A stretch of DNA of 64,000 nt from CAZXCK01 sp964639225 (GCA_964639225.1 CAZXCK010000005.1:10835-74834), one strand, 5' to 3'. Numbered from the stretch's first letter, positions 24,411-33,170 are shown. Made by a program: numbers and translations. The notes: generated by a model not told the origin, from the letters alone.

Positions 24411-25196
24411 ATGCGCTGGCCGCTGCTGATTCTGCTGGCGCTGGTGGTTGTGTCGCTGGCAGCGCCGCTGCTGGCTCCGTTTGACCCGATGCGCACCATG
24501 CCGCAGGATGCGCTGCGCTCGCCGGGCAGCCCATACTGGCTCGGCACGGACTTTCTGGGGCGTGATGTGTTTAGCCGGGTGCTTTATGGCGGTCAGCGCA
24601 CGCTGGCAATGGCTGGAGTGGCGACATTGGTCGCGGTGCTGCCGGGAGCGGTGATCGGCCTGCTGGCCGGTTCGCTGGGCGGTTGGTTCGACCGCGGCGC
24701 GCTGGTGCTGCTCAATGTGGTGCTGGCGATTCCGCCGCTGGTGCTGGCGCTGGTGGTGCTGACGCTGGTCGGGCAGGGCAGCACGCGTATCGCGCTGGCG
24801 GTGGGGCTGGCTCAGATCGCAGCCTACGCCCAGGTAACGCGCTCGGCGGCGCTGACCGTTCGGGGCATGTCCTATATCGAAGGAGCGCTGGCGCTGGGCG
24901 CGAGCCGGTGGTGGATTGTGTGGCGTCATGTGCTACCCAATACGCTGCCGGTGATGCTGGCCTATGGCAGCGTCACGCTGAGTTACTGCGTCATCAACAG
25001 CGCGGCGCTCAGTTTTCTGGGGCTGACCGGCGACCTGGGTGTGCCGGACTGGGGTGTTATCCTGGCTGAAGGTCGGCTGGATTTCCAGCGCGCGCCCTGG
25101 ATTTCGATTGTGCCGGGTTTGCTGATCGCCGTGACGGTGATGACGGCCAACGCACTGGCCGACAGTCTGGCGCGGCGGCGCTCATCGTTGATGTAG
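24411..25196 (+). CDS. ABC transporter permease, DppC/OppC type
   Basis: Second permease of the importer, 261 aa. It is shorter than DppC proteins that carry a long N-terminal extension, but is otherwise complete. It has the typical start LILLALVVVSLAAPLLAPFDP, the family signature YWLGTDFLGRDVFSRVLYGGQRTL, and the EAA loop YIEGALALGASRWWIVWRHVLPNTLP. LGLTGDLGVPDWGVILAEGRLDF and the final helix complete the fold. The start ATG is three bases after the preceding stop. No dppD or dppF ATPase gene follows; a polysaccharide deacetylase is next, so the ATPases must be encoded elsewhere. Confidence 0.93.
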   Translation: MRWPLLILLALVVVSLAAPLLAPFDPMRTMPQDALRSPGSPYWLGTDFLGRDVFSRVLYGGQRTLAMAGVATLVAVLPGAVIGLLAGSLGGWFDRGALVLLNVVLAIPPLVLALVVLTLVGQGSTRIALAVGLAQIAAYAQVTRSAALTVRGMSYIEGALALGASRWWIVWRHVLPNTLPVMLAYGSVTLSYCVINSAALSFLGLTGDLGVPDWGVILAEGRLDFQRAPWISIVPGLLIAVTVMTANALADSLARRRSSLM

Positions 25197-25207
25197 CTCT
25201 ACGGGTT

Positions 25208-26023
25208 ATGGACATGGGACGTTATCACAGACTGGCCGGCCTGCTGCTGGTGATTGTCGCGCTGCTGCCCGGCGGACCGTATCTGCCGGCGAACAGTGAG
25301 GTGGCTGAGGTGGTTCCGTTTGACGGGACGCTGCGGCGGATTCATGTGCCGGTGCTGATGTACCACTACGTCAGCGAGCTGCCGCCGGACGCTGACGAGT
25401 TCCGCCAGGACCTCACCGTAACCCCGGATGTGTTCCGCGCGCACATGGCTTATCTGCAAGAGCAGGGCTATACGACGATCTCGCTGTACCAGCTCCATGA
25501 GGCGCTGTTTACCGGCGCGGAACTACCACCCAGACCGGTTGTGCTGACATTCGACGATGGGCACATCGATCATTACGTCAACGTGCTGCCGGTTTTGCAG
25601 GATTTCGGTTTTACGGGGACGTTTTTTATCATCACCAATCTGGCCGATGTCGGGCATCCGGATTATGTGAACTGGCAGCAGATCCAGACGATGGTCGCTG
25701 CTGGTATGGATATGGAATCGCACACCAAGTCTCACCGCGATCTGCGCGAACGCGATGCCAATCTGCTGGTTTATGAAATCCTGGGCAGCATCGAGAGCCT
25801 GGAAGCGCATTTGCAGCGCCGGGTACGCATGTTCGCTTATCCGGCGGGCCGCTACGATGATCTGACGCTGGCAGTGCTGGGCAGCACGCCGGTGCTGCGC
25901 GCGCTGACCACGCGCTTTGGCGCTTACCACACCAGCGATAACCGTCTGGAACTGCCCCGCCTGCGCATCAGTGGCGATATGGGCGTGGCCGGGCTGGCAC
26001 ATCTGCTCAACAGCAGCCGGTGA
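25208..26023 (+). CDS. Polysaccharide deacetylase (NodB-type, carbohydrate esterase family 4)
   Basis: Predicted metal-dependent N-deacetylase of envelope polysaccharide or peptidoglycan, 271 aa. A hydrophobic segment at residues 5-20 (LAGLLLVIVALLP) suggests a signal anchor or signal peptide. The NodB motifs are clear: VPVLMYHYVSE near the start, motif 1 VLTFDDGHIDHY with catalytic and metal Asp, motif 2 MESHTKSHRDL with two His ligands, and FAYPAGRYDD. The arrangement of MYHxV before the core is typical of PgaB/IcaB-like and PdaA-like extracellular deacetylases. It lies 11 bp after the DppC-type gene and probably belongs to the same transcript, although no function links it to the transporter. 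Confidence 0.92.
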   Translation: MDMGRYHRLAGLLLVIVALLPGGPYLPANSEVAEVVPFDGTLRRIHVPVLMYHYVSELPPDADEFRQDLTVTPDVFRAHMAYLQEQGYTTISLYQLHEALFTGAELPPRPVVLTFDDGHIDHYVNVLPVLQDFGFTGTFFIITNLADVGHPDYVNWQQIQTMVAAGMDMESHTKSHRDLRERDANLLVYEILGSIESLEAHLQRRVRMFAYPAGRYDDLTLAVLGSTPVLRALTTRFGAYHTSDNRLELPRLRISGDMGVAGLAHLLNSSR

Positions 26024-26040
26024 TGGCCTGCGCGGGTGAC

Positions 26041-26066
26041 AAAAACGCCCGCAACGTTGCGGGCGT
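26041..26066 (-). terminator. Rho-independent terminator of the 79-aa membrane protein gene
   Basis: A perfect 22-bp palindrome (26045-26066) of eleven-base arms around ACGCCCGCAAC. On the minus strand it is followed by TTTTT (26041-26045), so it terminates leftward transcription 27 bp after the small gene stop. The plus-strand side has no T run, but the stem may also help end the deacetylase message. Confidence 0.75.
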
Positions 26067-26092
26067 CAGTCTCATCGAAGTGGCAGCGGGGG

Positions 26093-26332
26093 TTAGTCTG
26101 GCCAGATGCTGGTATCCATGAAGTGGTCCAGAATGGTCATGAACATCAGGCTGAGGGGCAGCGCCGTCCACAGAAAGTACTGATAACCGTATTCCAGTAC
26201 AGACACAGCCTGCGCGTTGGGGCTGGGGCTTACCGCCGGCAGAAAGAAAGTGATGACGAGCAGGGACGTGCCTACACCCAATGCGATCGACACCATCCAG
26301 ACGACAAGACGCCGGACCCTAAGTGAAGACAT
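26093..26332 (-). CDS. Small two-helix membrane protein of unknown function
   Basis: I do not recognise the family. The ATG at 26332 has AGGAG eight bases upstream, and a good terminator follows, so I consider it real. The 79-aa product has helix 1 at about 10-30 (VVWMVSIALGVGTSLLVITFFLP) and helix 2 at about 50-68 (YFLWTALPLSLMFMTILDHF), with a short loop rich in Ser, Pro and Ala between. The start is basic (RVRRL), so the N-terminus should be inside. Its neighbours are convergent with it, so it is probably a single-gene transcript. Confidence 0.75.
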   Translation of the reverse strand: MSSLRVRRLVVWMVSIALGVGTSLLVITFFLPAVSPSPNAQAVSVLEYGYQYFLWTALPLSLMFMTILDHFMDTSIWPD

Positions 26333-26488
26333 TACGAAATCTCCTATTACTGCGCCAATACAGAACCGCTGCTATTGTAGCGTGTTTGTTCTGGTATGCG
26401 CAAGCATTGTATACAAGGCTTTATGTGGATTCTTAACGAATTTTCTGTGTTTCCGCTTTCTATGTTCGTGCCACTGTCTCTCGGCGGT

Positions 26489-26516
26489 TTGACGGGGTTT
26501 GCTAATGTGCTATGAT
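26489..26516 (+). promoter_or_regulatory. Promoter of the SPT-like gene
   Basis: TTGACG (26489-26494), 16 bp, then TATGAT (26511-26516), each five of six matches. A TG one base before the -10 (TGCTATGAT) makes it an extended -10 element too. The predicted leader to the GTG at 26614 is about 90 nt. Confidence 0.65.
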
Positions 26517-26613
26517 AGCTGCAATATCGCTTAGTCTTCTCTAAGAATTGCCCACGACCGGCCAGATGCTACGGTAATTCGGGCAGGATGTAGAGAGGTA
26601 GGAGTAAATTCGC

Positions 26614-27834
26614 GTGGCTGATATATTCGATAAGCTCAAAAAATTCTCACAGGCCAAAGAAGCCATGGAACTGGGGATTTACCCTTACTTCCGCGCTTTA
26701 AGCGACTCTGAGGGCACGACGGCGACATTCGAGGGTAAAGAAGTCGTCATGATCGGCTCCAACAATTACCTGGGCCTGACGACGGATCCGCGCGTGCGCA
26801 AAGCTGCCGCCGACGCGCTGGAACGCTATGGGACCAGCGTCACGGGATCGCGCTTTCTGAATGGCACGCTGGAACTGCATCTGGAGCTTGACCGGCGTCT
26901 GGCGACGTTCGTCGGCAAGGAAGCGGCTCTGATTTTCCCAACGGGCTACCAGACAAACCTGGGCACGATCTCGGCATTGGTGCAAAAGGGCGATTATGTC
27001 ATTATCGACAAAGACGCGCATGCCTGCATCGTCGATGGCTGTATGCTGTCACGCGGGGAACTGAAACGTTTCCGCCACAGTGACATCAGCAGCCTGGACC
27101 AGACACTCAGCCGCCTGCCTGAAGAAGCCGGAAAGCTGATCGTTGTCGATGGTGTGTACAGTATGGGCGGCGACATCGCGCCGCTGCCGGAGATTATCGA
27201 CATCGCGCGGAAGTATGGTGCGCGGGTGATGGTCGATGACGCGCATGGCATCGGCGTCACTGGTGGCGGGCGTGGCACGGCGCACCACTTCGGCCTGACC
27301 GATGAAGTGGACCTCATCATGGGGACGTTCAGCAAGAGCTTCGCGTCGATTGGTGGTTTCATCGCCGGTGATGCCGATGTGGTGCATTATATCCAGCATC
27401 ACGCACGCGCGCTGATCTTCTCGGCGGCGCTGCCGGCACCGAACGTCATGGCGGCGATGACGGCGCTGGAGATCATGGAAACTGAGCCGGAGCATAACCG
27501 TCGCCTGTGGGAAAACGCCAACTACATGCGCGAGAGCCTGACGGCGATGGGCTATGACACCGGCAGCAGTAACACGCCGATTGTGCCGGTTATCATCCGC
27601 GATGACTACCGCACGGCACTGGCGTGGCAGGCCCTCATCAACGAGGGCGTGTACACCAATCCGGTGGTGTCTCCTGGGGTGCCGCCCAACCAGGCGATGC
27701 TGCGGACCAGCTATATGGCGACACATCAGCGCGAGCATCTGAACCGGGCGCTGGACGGCTTCCGCATTGTGGGCGAGCGACTGGACCTGATCGACGCCAG
27801 CCGGGCCACACGCGCTGAAGGTTCGCTGGCCTGA
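26614..27834 (+). CDS. Serine palmitoyltransferase-like alpha-oxoamine synthase (PLP-dependent)
   Basis: Fold-type I PLP enzyme joining an amino acid and an acyl-CoA, 406 aa with a GTG start after GTAGGAG. The family also contains glycine C-acetyltransferase and AONS. Visible features: IGSNNYLGLTTDPRV, YGTSVTGSRFLNGTLELH, FPTGYQTN, VVDGVYSMGGD, the cofactor Asp/His in VMVDDAHGIGVTG, and the Schiff-base Lys in GTFSKSFASIGGF. This TFSKSFASIGGFIAGD segment and HHARALIFSAALP read like bacterial serine palmitoyltransferases rather than KBL or BioF, which usually show GTxGKAxG. If correct it would make 3-ketodihydrosphinganine, the first committed step to sphingolipids. No ceramide-pathway gene is adjacent, so glycine C-acetyltransferase cannot be excluded. 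It is convergent with the RND gene. Confidence 0.85.
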   Translation: MADIFDKLKKFSQAKEAMELGIYPYFRALSDSEGTTATFEGKEVVMIGSNNYLGLTTDPRVRKAAADALERYGTSVTGSRFLNGTLELHLELDRRLATFVGKEAALIFPTGYQTNLGTISALVQKGDYVIIDKDAHACIVDGCMLSRGELKRFRHSDISSLDQTLSRLPEEAGKLIVVDGVYSMGGDIAPLPEIIDIARKYGARVMVDDAHGIGVTGGGRGTAHHFGLTDEVDLIMGTFSKSFASIGGFIAGDADVVHYIQHHARALIFSAALPAPNVMAAMTALEIMETEPEHNRRLWENANYMRESLTAMGYDTGSSNTPIVPVIIRDDYRTALAWQALINEGVYTNPVVSPGVPPNQAMLRTSYMATHQREHLNRALDGFRIVGERLDLIDASRATRAEGSLA

Positions 27835-27863
27835 GCCTGCTTCGACCCCAGACATAACCCAAT

Positions 27864-27907
27864 AAAACAGCGGCGTGGCTCCGATTTCGAGACCACGCCG
27901 CTGTTTT
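27864..27907. terminator. Bidirectional terminator between the SPT-like and RND genes
   Basis: A 15-bp stem (27864-27878 with 27893-27907) with A-run and T-run flanks on both sides, around AACAGCGGCGTGG and its complement. It therefore works in either direction for the two convergent genes. Confidence 0.85.
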
Positions 27908-27933
27908 GTTACCTATACCATAACCAGCCCAAT

Positions 27934-30900
27934 TTAGCCGGTGTTCTCGTCGCGCTTGCCCCACGACAGCCGCTGATGCAGCGGGTGGAGCAGGCTGTAC
28001 ATCACCGGCACGACGATCAGCGTGAGCAGGGTACTGCTGAACACGCCACCGATGACGACCGTGCCCAGTTCTGAGGCGATGATGGCCCCTTCGGAGAGGC
28101 CGATGGCCAGCGGTATCAGGGCGATGATTGTCGCCAGTGAAGTCATGAGGATAGGCCGCAGACGACGCCCACCCGCTTCGATCAGCGCGTCGTAGACTGG
28201 CATGCCGCGCTCGCCTCGGTTGGAGCGTACGCGGTCGATGAGGACGACGGCGTTGGTCACCACCAGACCAAGCAGCATCAGCAGGCCGATGAGCGCGGAG
28301 ATGCCCAGCACGCGGTCAGTCAGGGTGAGCGCGATGGCTGCACCTACCGGTGCGACAACAATGCTGAGGATGATGGCGAACCAGTACACCAGCGACTGGA
28401 AGGTGAAGATGAGGATGGTCACAACGATGACGATCGCGATCATCATGGCGATGGGCAGGCTGTTAAAGCCTTCGGTCTGAATTTCGCTGGTGAAGCCCTG
28501 TGAAACGGTGATGTGCGGACGTTCACGAATCTCTGGCAGCGACTGGATGGCATCAACCGCTTCGGCGGTGACGCCGATGGTGTTGTCGGTTTCCAGCTCG
28601 CCGGTGTAGGACAGGGCCGACTGCTGGTTGATGCGGATAAAGGTCATCGGACCGTCTTCTTCGCTATCGGCATCGGCCTGGCTCAGGTTGCTGGAGACGT
28701 TGGTGATGCCCTCGATGTTGTTGAGGGTCTCGGTCACCAGTGGATCGAGTTCGGCCAGTTCGTCTGCCGGGCCAGAGACGACCAGCGAGAAGCCGCCGAT
28801 ACCCGCCTCGGCGATCGACGCGCTGGAAACGGTGACATTTTCCGGGCCGAAGATCGTTTCAGCTTGTTGGCGAATCTCTTGCGTCCATGTGTCGAGTTCA
28901 TCCTGGCTCACGCTGAGGCCAACGACGACATTGGCGCGGCTCTCGGTGACACCGCTGCCGGTTAGCAGGGTCTCGAAATTGGCGCCGCCACCGCCCACCG
29001 TCGTCTGAATAGCGCGGCGCTGCTCGTCTGGAACGGCGCTGGACAGATAGTCTTCAAGTTCGCGCACCAGGTCGTTGGTTGTTGAGATGTCGGTGCCGGG
29101 GGGCAGCGTGACATCGACGTTGACCTGTGGTTCGCCGAAGTCCGGCAGGAAGGCCGCTGGTCGCTGGCCGAACAGGAAGAAGCCGAAGATCATCGAGCCG
29201 AAGGCGATGGCGATCACGGTTGCGCGGGTTGCCCGGCTGGAGAGCGCCCAGGCCAGCAGCGGGCGATAGAAGCGGACCACCCAGATGTCGCCTTCTTCGG
29301 GCAGCTCGTCCATGTCGATGAACAGGTAAGCGAGCACCGGTACGACCGTCACGGCAACGATGAACGATCCAAACAGGGCATAGGTGACAGCCAGACCAAA
29401 CGGCAGGAAAAACGCGCCCACAATACCACCGGTGAGGCCGAGCGGCAGGAAGACGATCAGGGCGATCATGCTGGCGGTGAAGATGGCGGCGGACACGTCG
29501 CGGGTGCCTTCCAGAACGGCGGATTTCTTGTCGCCGCCGGCCTGCATATAGCGCACGATGTTTTCCAATACCACAATCGAGTCGTCAACCACACGTCCGA
29601 CGGCTACCGTCAGGCCGGAGAGTGTCATGATGTTTAACGTCAGTTCGTCCGGGAAGAGACGCAGCACAAAGCGGAAGAAATCACCAGTTGTGCCAGCCTG
29701 TTCGCTAAGTGGCAGGATCAGCTCGTGCATAAACGGCGACACCCAGCGCATGCCCACCAGCGCCGTGAGAATGCTCATCGGAATGCTGATAGCGATGACG
29801 ATGGTCGCGCGCCAGGCAGGGGCGGGTAGTTTGCCGGGCCAGAAAAGGATCACCAGCCCGGCGGCGATACCGGCGAAGAGCAGCACGCGCAGCACAACAT
29901 CGGCCTGGTCGAAGGCTTCACGTACGCTGGTATTGTCGTCCAGGTTGAGGGCGATCAGGACCACCATCAGACCGATAAAAATTACCGTGAGTACCGCGCC
30001 AGCGCGACGGCGCGTGGGCATGTTCCAGACGCCGCTGCTGAGGAAGGTCAGGATGATAATCACGGCGAAGACAGCGCCCAGGCTGCCCTCGCGGGCTACA
30101 CCGCTGATCGAATCTTCGATGAAGCTGGACTGTTCAAACACGATACCGATAGCGATATCCGGGTTGTCGGAGTCGATCTGCTGCATGATGCGCTCCACCT
30201 GGTTGAACGAGGCGACGGTGTTGGCGTCCGCATTCTTGAATACCGTCACGAACAGGCTGGGCGAGCCGTTGGTGCGCGTCACCTGTGATACTGGGACGAA
30301 GGCATCGCCACTCTCGGCGGCCTGATCCTGGAGTCGTTGTGGCAGCAGCGCCAACCCTTCGGCTGGCAGCAATTGCAGCGCCTGGGTTTCGAGACCGAAC
30401 AGAGCGCTGGCATCGCGTTCTACGATGTACTGGATGGCTTCGATGGGCATGTTGCCCAGTAACTGTGGCGCGAAACCTGCTCCCTGCGGACTCTGGAACA
30501 CGCTGTTGATTAGCTCGGCGGCGTTGGCGTAGGGATAATTCTCCGGGAAGCGGAAGAAGTCGTCGGCGCTGTTCAGCTCGATGCCATATGACGGTTCCAG
30601 GAATGTCCACTCATTGTTGAGCGCGGGCGCTTCGGGGTCGCTGGGTGGGATGCGGCTCACGTAGAGCGCCTGCTGCGCGGCGAAGGCCGAGTCCTGCTCT
30701 CCGCTGATGATGGCACGCAGTTCAGCGGCGAGGTCGGCATCCAGGGAGTCGAGCACGTCATCAGGGATGAGAGCCAGCGTTGGCTGCGAGAACTTGCGCA
30801 GTACCCCGGCTTCCAGGCGTTCGAAGAAGTCCGGCTCGTAGAGACGGAAGTAGCGTATTTCGGTCGGCGTGAGGCTGTCGAACAGGCGCATCTCGTAGCC

Positions 30901-32838
30901 GACAAACCGCTCCGGGATGACCTCGTCAATGAGATTGAGTGTAGCTGACGGACTGCCATCTCCCATGAGAATGAGATCGTCAGCGGTGCCGGTGAAATCG
31001 TCGGCGAACTGTGGCTGGCCCACCAGCAGGCTCCAGGCTTCGGAGATGGGTGGGGCGACCTCAGGGAGCATCAGTACAGAGTCGGGCAGACGCTCGTAAA
31101 CTTCGGGTGCCAGCGTTGGCAGGAAGTCGGAGTCGTATTCCGCGATGAAAGCGATGATCTCCGGTGTCAGGCTGTTGATGAGCAGATTGGTCAGGTTGGC
31201 TGGCAGTTCTGGACCGACATCGTCGAAGCCTTCGGGCGGCGTGACCAGCAGATTCAGAATTTCGGCGGCTCCCAGGGAGTCGATGCCTGCGGTCTCGGCC
31301 AGCTCTGGCGGTAGCGCCACATTGATGAGGTCATCGGCGGTGTTAAGTTCTGCGCCGAAACCAGCGCCAATCGTCTGGAAGATGGGCGGCAGCGGCGGCC
31401 CTTCGGGTATGTCCTGGCTGGACGCCTGATCACTACTATCGCCTGGTGCCTGGGATGGGGTGTCAGGTTCTGTATCTGGCGCAGGCTGGACCACCTGTGG
31501 CGCGTCGTCGGCGGGTACGTTGCCGGCGACGCTGAACGTCGCCAGGGGAATGTCGGCAAAACTGAAGCTAATTACCTGCGGCGGTTGAATCTGCCAGGGG
31601 CCGGGCAGGTCAATGGGCGCACGCTCGACGGTTTCGCCGCTGATGCTCTGGGCCAGGGCGGCGGCGGCCAGTGCGTCGCGCGTGAAACCGTCCAGGTTGG
31701 CGATGAAGTCCTCTGGCAGGACGGCGAATACCTCGGGTGACAAGCGCACCAGATGATCGGCGTTAAAGTATTCGATCAGCGTCGGCTCGATTTCGAGCAT
31801 GCGGGTGACGGTTTCCGGTGTCAGATCATCGGTCTGGCCGATGGTGCCCGTAATCACGCCATCCGTGAAGAAGTTATTGAACATCTCGCCGGTTGGCGTT
31901 GTGATCGTCTGGACTTCGACCAGGTCCTGAGCGTCTTTGAAGTAGTCGAACTGCCAGCTTTCTGGCAGCGACGGTGGCAGCAACGGGATTTCTATACCTT
32001 CAGCGCGCAGTTCGGCGACTGCATCGGTGTCCTGTTCGCCCAGGTCCAGGCGAGACGAGATGATGCTCCACACTTCGGGAGCGAGTCGCAGCAGCAGGCT
32101 GCCTGCCAGCGGGTCGAGGTCGGTGGTGGTTGCTAATTCGGCCTCGTCACCGGGCAGCGCCTGACCGCCATCGACGGAGACGTTGGCAATGGTATCCAGG
32201 GCGCGAATCTGCGGCGCAATCTCTTTTTCAACCAGGCGTTCGAGCGGATTGATCTGGATGTCATCCTCGCCCTGTTGCGCCAGATAAGCGGCGGTCTGGC
32301 GAATGGTGTCATCGGAGAAAAGCTCCCAGATTTCTGGTGTGATCTGGAACAGGAAGTTGGTGTCGTTTTCCGCCAGATAGATGATGACTTCAGGCGGAAG
32401 ATCCGCAATTAGTTCGCTGGCGAAAGCCTGCGGATCCGTGTCTGTTGGCGCTTCGATGCTGCGCTGCGGAAACCAGACAGTATCCAGTTGGGTGCGAATG
32501 TCATCCAGCAGGCGCTGCTGGTCGATGCCAAAGTCGTTAAAGGCGATGATGACTGTACCGAAGGCGCCGGTCGTCTGCGATTCCAGGTTGACAATGTCAC
32601 CGACGTCGGCCAGGGCGACTTCCAGTCGTTCGGTCATCACGGTGAGGACCTGCTCGCTGGTCATGCCGCTCACCTGACCCAGAATGATCGTCTGGGGCAG
32701 TTCGACGGGTGGCAGCAGTTCCTGATTGAGATCGTTGGCTGCATAGACGCCCAGCGCCAGCAGCACGAAGACCATCATAATGGTGAGCCAGCGTAGGCGC
32801 AGCGCGGTGCGTGTGATGAAGGAGAAAAATCGTTTCAT
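27934..32838 (-). CDS. RND/HAE1-type efflux transporter with giant repeat insertion in the porter domain
   Basis: Proton-driven exporter of the AcrB superfamily, 1634 aa against a usual 1000-1050. Helix 1 is at about 14-34, followed by DLNQELLPPVELPQTIIL. Residues 1080-1093 hold the proton-relay motif VGRVVDDSIVVLEN with Asp1085 and Asp1086. The second half is normal, with LLGLVVTNAVVLIDRV late; the HAE1 Lys of that helix is Thr. Three insertions are visible. Residues about 226-850 hold four repeat units, and a half unit sits at 147-190. About 80 residues with two extra hydrophobic stretches (VLTVIFIGLMVVLIALNL and VLRVLLFAGIAAGLVILF) lie after helix 2. No membrane-fusion or outer-membrane partner is adjacent, fitting a Chloroflexota envelope. 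The substrate is unknown; lipid or drug export is possible. Confidence 0.92.
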   Translation of the reverse strand: MKRFFSFITRTALRLRWLTIMMVFVLLALGVYAANDLNQELLPPVELPQTIILGQVSGMTSEQVLTVMTERLEVALADVGDIVNLESQTTGAFGTVIIAFNDFGIDQQRLLDDIRTQLDTVWFPQRSIEAPTDTDPQAFASELIADLPPEVIIYLAENDTNFLFQITPEIWELFSDDTIRQTAAYLAQQGEDDIQINPLERLVEKEIAPQIRALDTIANVSVDGGQALPGDEAELATTTDLDPLAGSLLLRLAPEVWSIISSRLDLGEQDTDAVAELRAEGIEIPLLPPSLPESWQFDYFKDAQDLVEVQTITTPTGEMFNNFFTDGVITGTIGQTDDLTPETVTRMLEIEPTLIEYFNADHLVRLSPEVFAVLPEDFIANLDGFTRDALAAAALAQSISGETVERAPIDLPGPWQIQPPQVISFSFADIPLATFSVAGNVPADDAPQVVQPAPDTEPDTPSQAPGDSSDQASSQDIPEGPPLPPIFQTIGAGFGAELNTADDLINVALPPELAETAGIDSLGAAEILNLLVTPPEGFDDVGPELPANLTNLLINSLTPEIIAFIAEYDSDFLPTLAPEVYERLPDSVLMLPEVAPPISEAWSLLVGQPQFADDFTGTADDLILMGDGSPSATLNLIDEVIPERFVGYEMRLFDSLTPTEIRYFRLYEPDFFERLEAGVLRKFSQPTLALIPDDVLDSLDADLAAELRAIISGEQDSAFAAQQALYVSRIPPSDPEAPALNNEWTFLEPSYGIELNSADDFFRFPENYPYANAAELINSVFQSPQGAGFAPQLLGNMPIEAIQYIVERDASALFGLETQALQLLPAEGLALLPQRLQDQAAESGDAFVPVSQVTRTNGSPSLFVTVFKNADANTVASFNQVERIMQQIDSDNPDIAIGIVFEQSSFIEDSISGVAREGSLGAVFAVIIILTFLSSGVWNMPTRRRAGAVLTVIFIGLMVVLIALNLDDNTSVREAFDQADVVLRVLLFAGIAAGLVILFWPGKLPAPAWRATIVIAISIPMSILTALVGMRWVSPFMHELILPLSEQAGTTGDFFRFVLRLFPDELTLNIMTLSGLTVAVGRVVDDSIVVLENIVRYMQAGGDKKSAVLEGTRDVSAAIFTASMIALIVFLPLGLTGGIVGAFFLPFGLAVTYALFGSFIVAVTVVPVLAYLFIDMDELPEEGDIWVVRFYRPLLAWALSSRATRATVIAIAFGSMIFGFFLFGQRPAAFLPDFGEPQVNVDVTLPPGTDISTTNDLVRELEDYLSSAVPDEQRRAIQTTVGGGGANFETLLTGSGVTESRANVVVGLSVSQDELDTWTQEIRQQAETIFGPENVTVSSASIAEAGIGGFSLVVSGPADELAELDPLVTETLNNIEGITNVSSNLSQADADSEEDGPMTFIRINQQSALSYTGELETDNTIGVTAEAVDAIQSLPEIRERPHITVSQGFTSEIQTEGFNSLPIAMMIAIVIVVTILIFTFQSLVYWFAIILSIVVAPVGAAIALTLTDRVLGISALIGLLMLLGLVVTNAVVLIDRVRSNRGERGMPVYDALIEAGGRRLRPILMTSLATIIALIPLAIGLSEGAIIASELGTVVIGGVFSSTLLTLIVVPVMYSLLHPLHQRLSWGKRDENTG
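30319..32400 (-). repeat. Protein-level tandem repeat array inside the RND porter domain
   Basis: A degenerate first copy covers residues 147-190. Four fuller units lie at about 295-390, 487-597, 602-705 and 744-840 (DNA 31669-31956, 31048-31380, 30724-31035 and 30319-30609). The shared core reads LTPExIxYIxExDxxFxxxLxPEVxxxLPxxxLxxLP. Examples are LTPEIIAFIAEYDSDFLPTL, MPIEAIQYIVERDASALFGL and LPPEVIIYLAENDTNFLFQI. Units C and D, and B in part, start with a Trp or Phe segment then ELNxADDL. Copies are too diverged at DNA level to be a recent expansion. A Pro/Asp/Ser-rich linker (about 440-484, PAPDTEPDTPSQAPGDSSDQ) separates A from B. Confidence 0.75.
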
Positions 32839-33170
32839 GTGTGTGTCTCCAGTGAGGCAGGTGAGTTGAAGCCCGTGAGCCTGTTTCCGTTCGTCAGATG
32901 GCGGATCTCATCAGTAAGATATGATGCTCAAAAGGGAGTAAATTGACTGACCCTTGAAGTTCAATTCGTCCACGCCATAGCATAACACCGGACGGCAGGA
33001 TTGTGCTGGTTTTCTCAAACACGTCTAACCATTATAGGCCCGTGTTCGCCTGTGCTGCATAGTGAAACCCCGCAACTCTTATGAATTCACGCGGGCAGCA
33101 AAAAGCAGAAAGCCCCGGACTGGTTGCTCCAGGGCTTTCTGAGTTCAAATCTGTTTGGATGGCTGGTGTG
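32839..33170. other. Intergenic region between the RND and L,D-transpeptidase genes
   Basis: 332 bases with no gene. It holds the L,D-transpeptidase terminator at 33100-33140. A perfect minus-strand TATAAT at 33031-33036 has no good -35, and would give the RND gene a leader of about 185 nt. The RND gene start lies at a minus-strand ATG preceded by GGAGACACACAC. Nothing else stands out. Confidence 0.5.
33100..33140 (-). terminator. Rho-independent terminator of the L,D-transpeptidase gene
   Basis: On the minus strand AGAAAGCCC (33132-33140) pairs with GGGCTTTCT (33107-33115) across a 16-base loop, followed by GCTTTTTGC. It lies about 30 bp past the gene stop. Confidence 0.75.

Noticed and set aside
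23520..24929. A 469-codon minus-strand reading frame across both DppB- and DppC-like genes
   Set aside because: It is an antisense shadow of two verified permeases; composition is Arg/His/Gln-rich with no hydrophobic or domain pattern.
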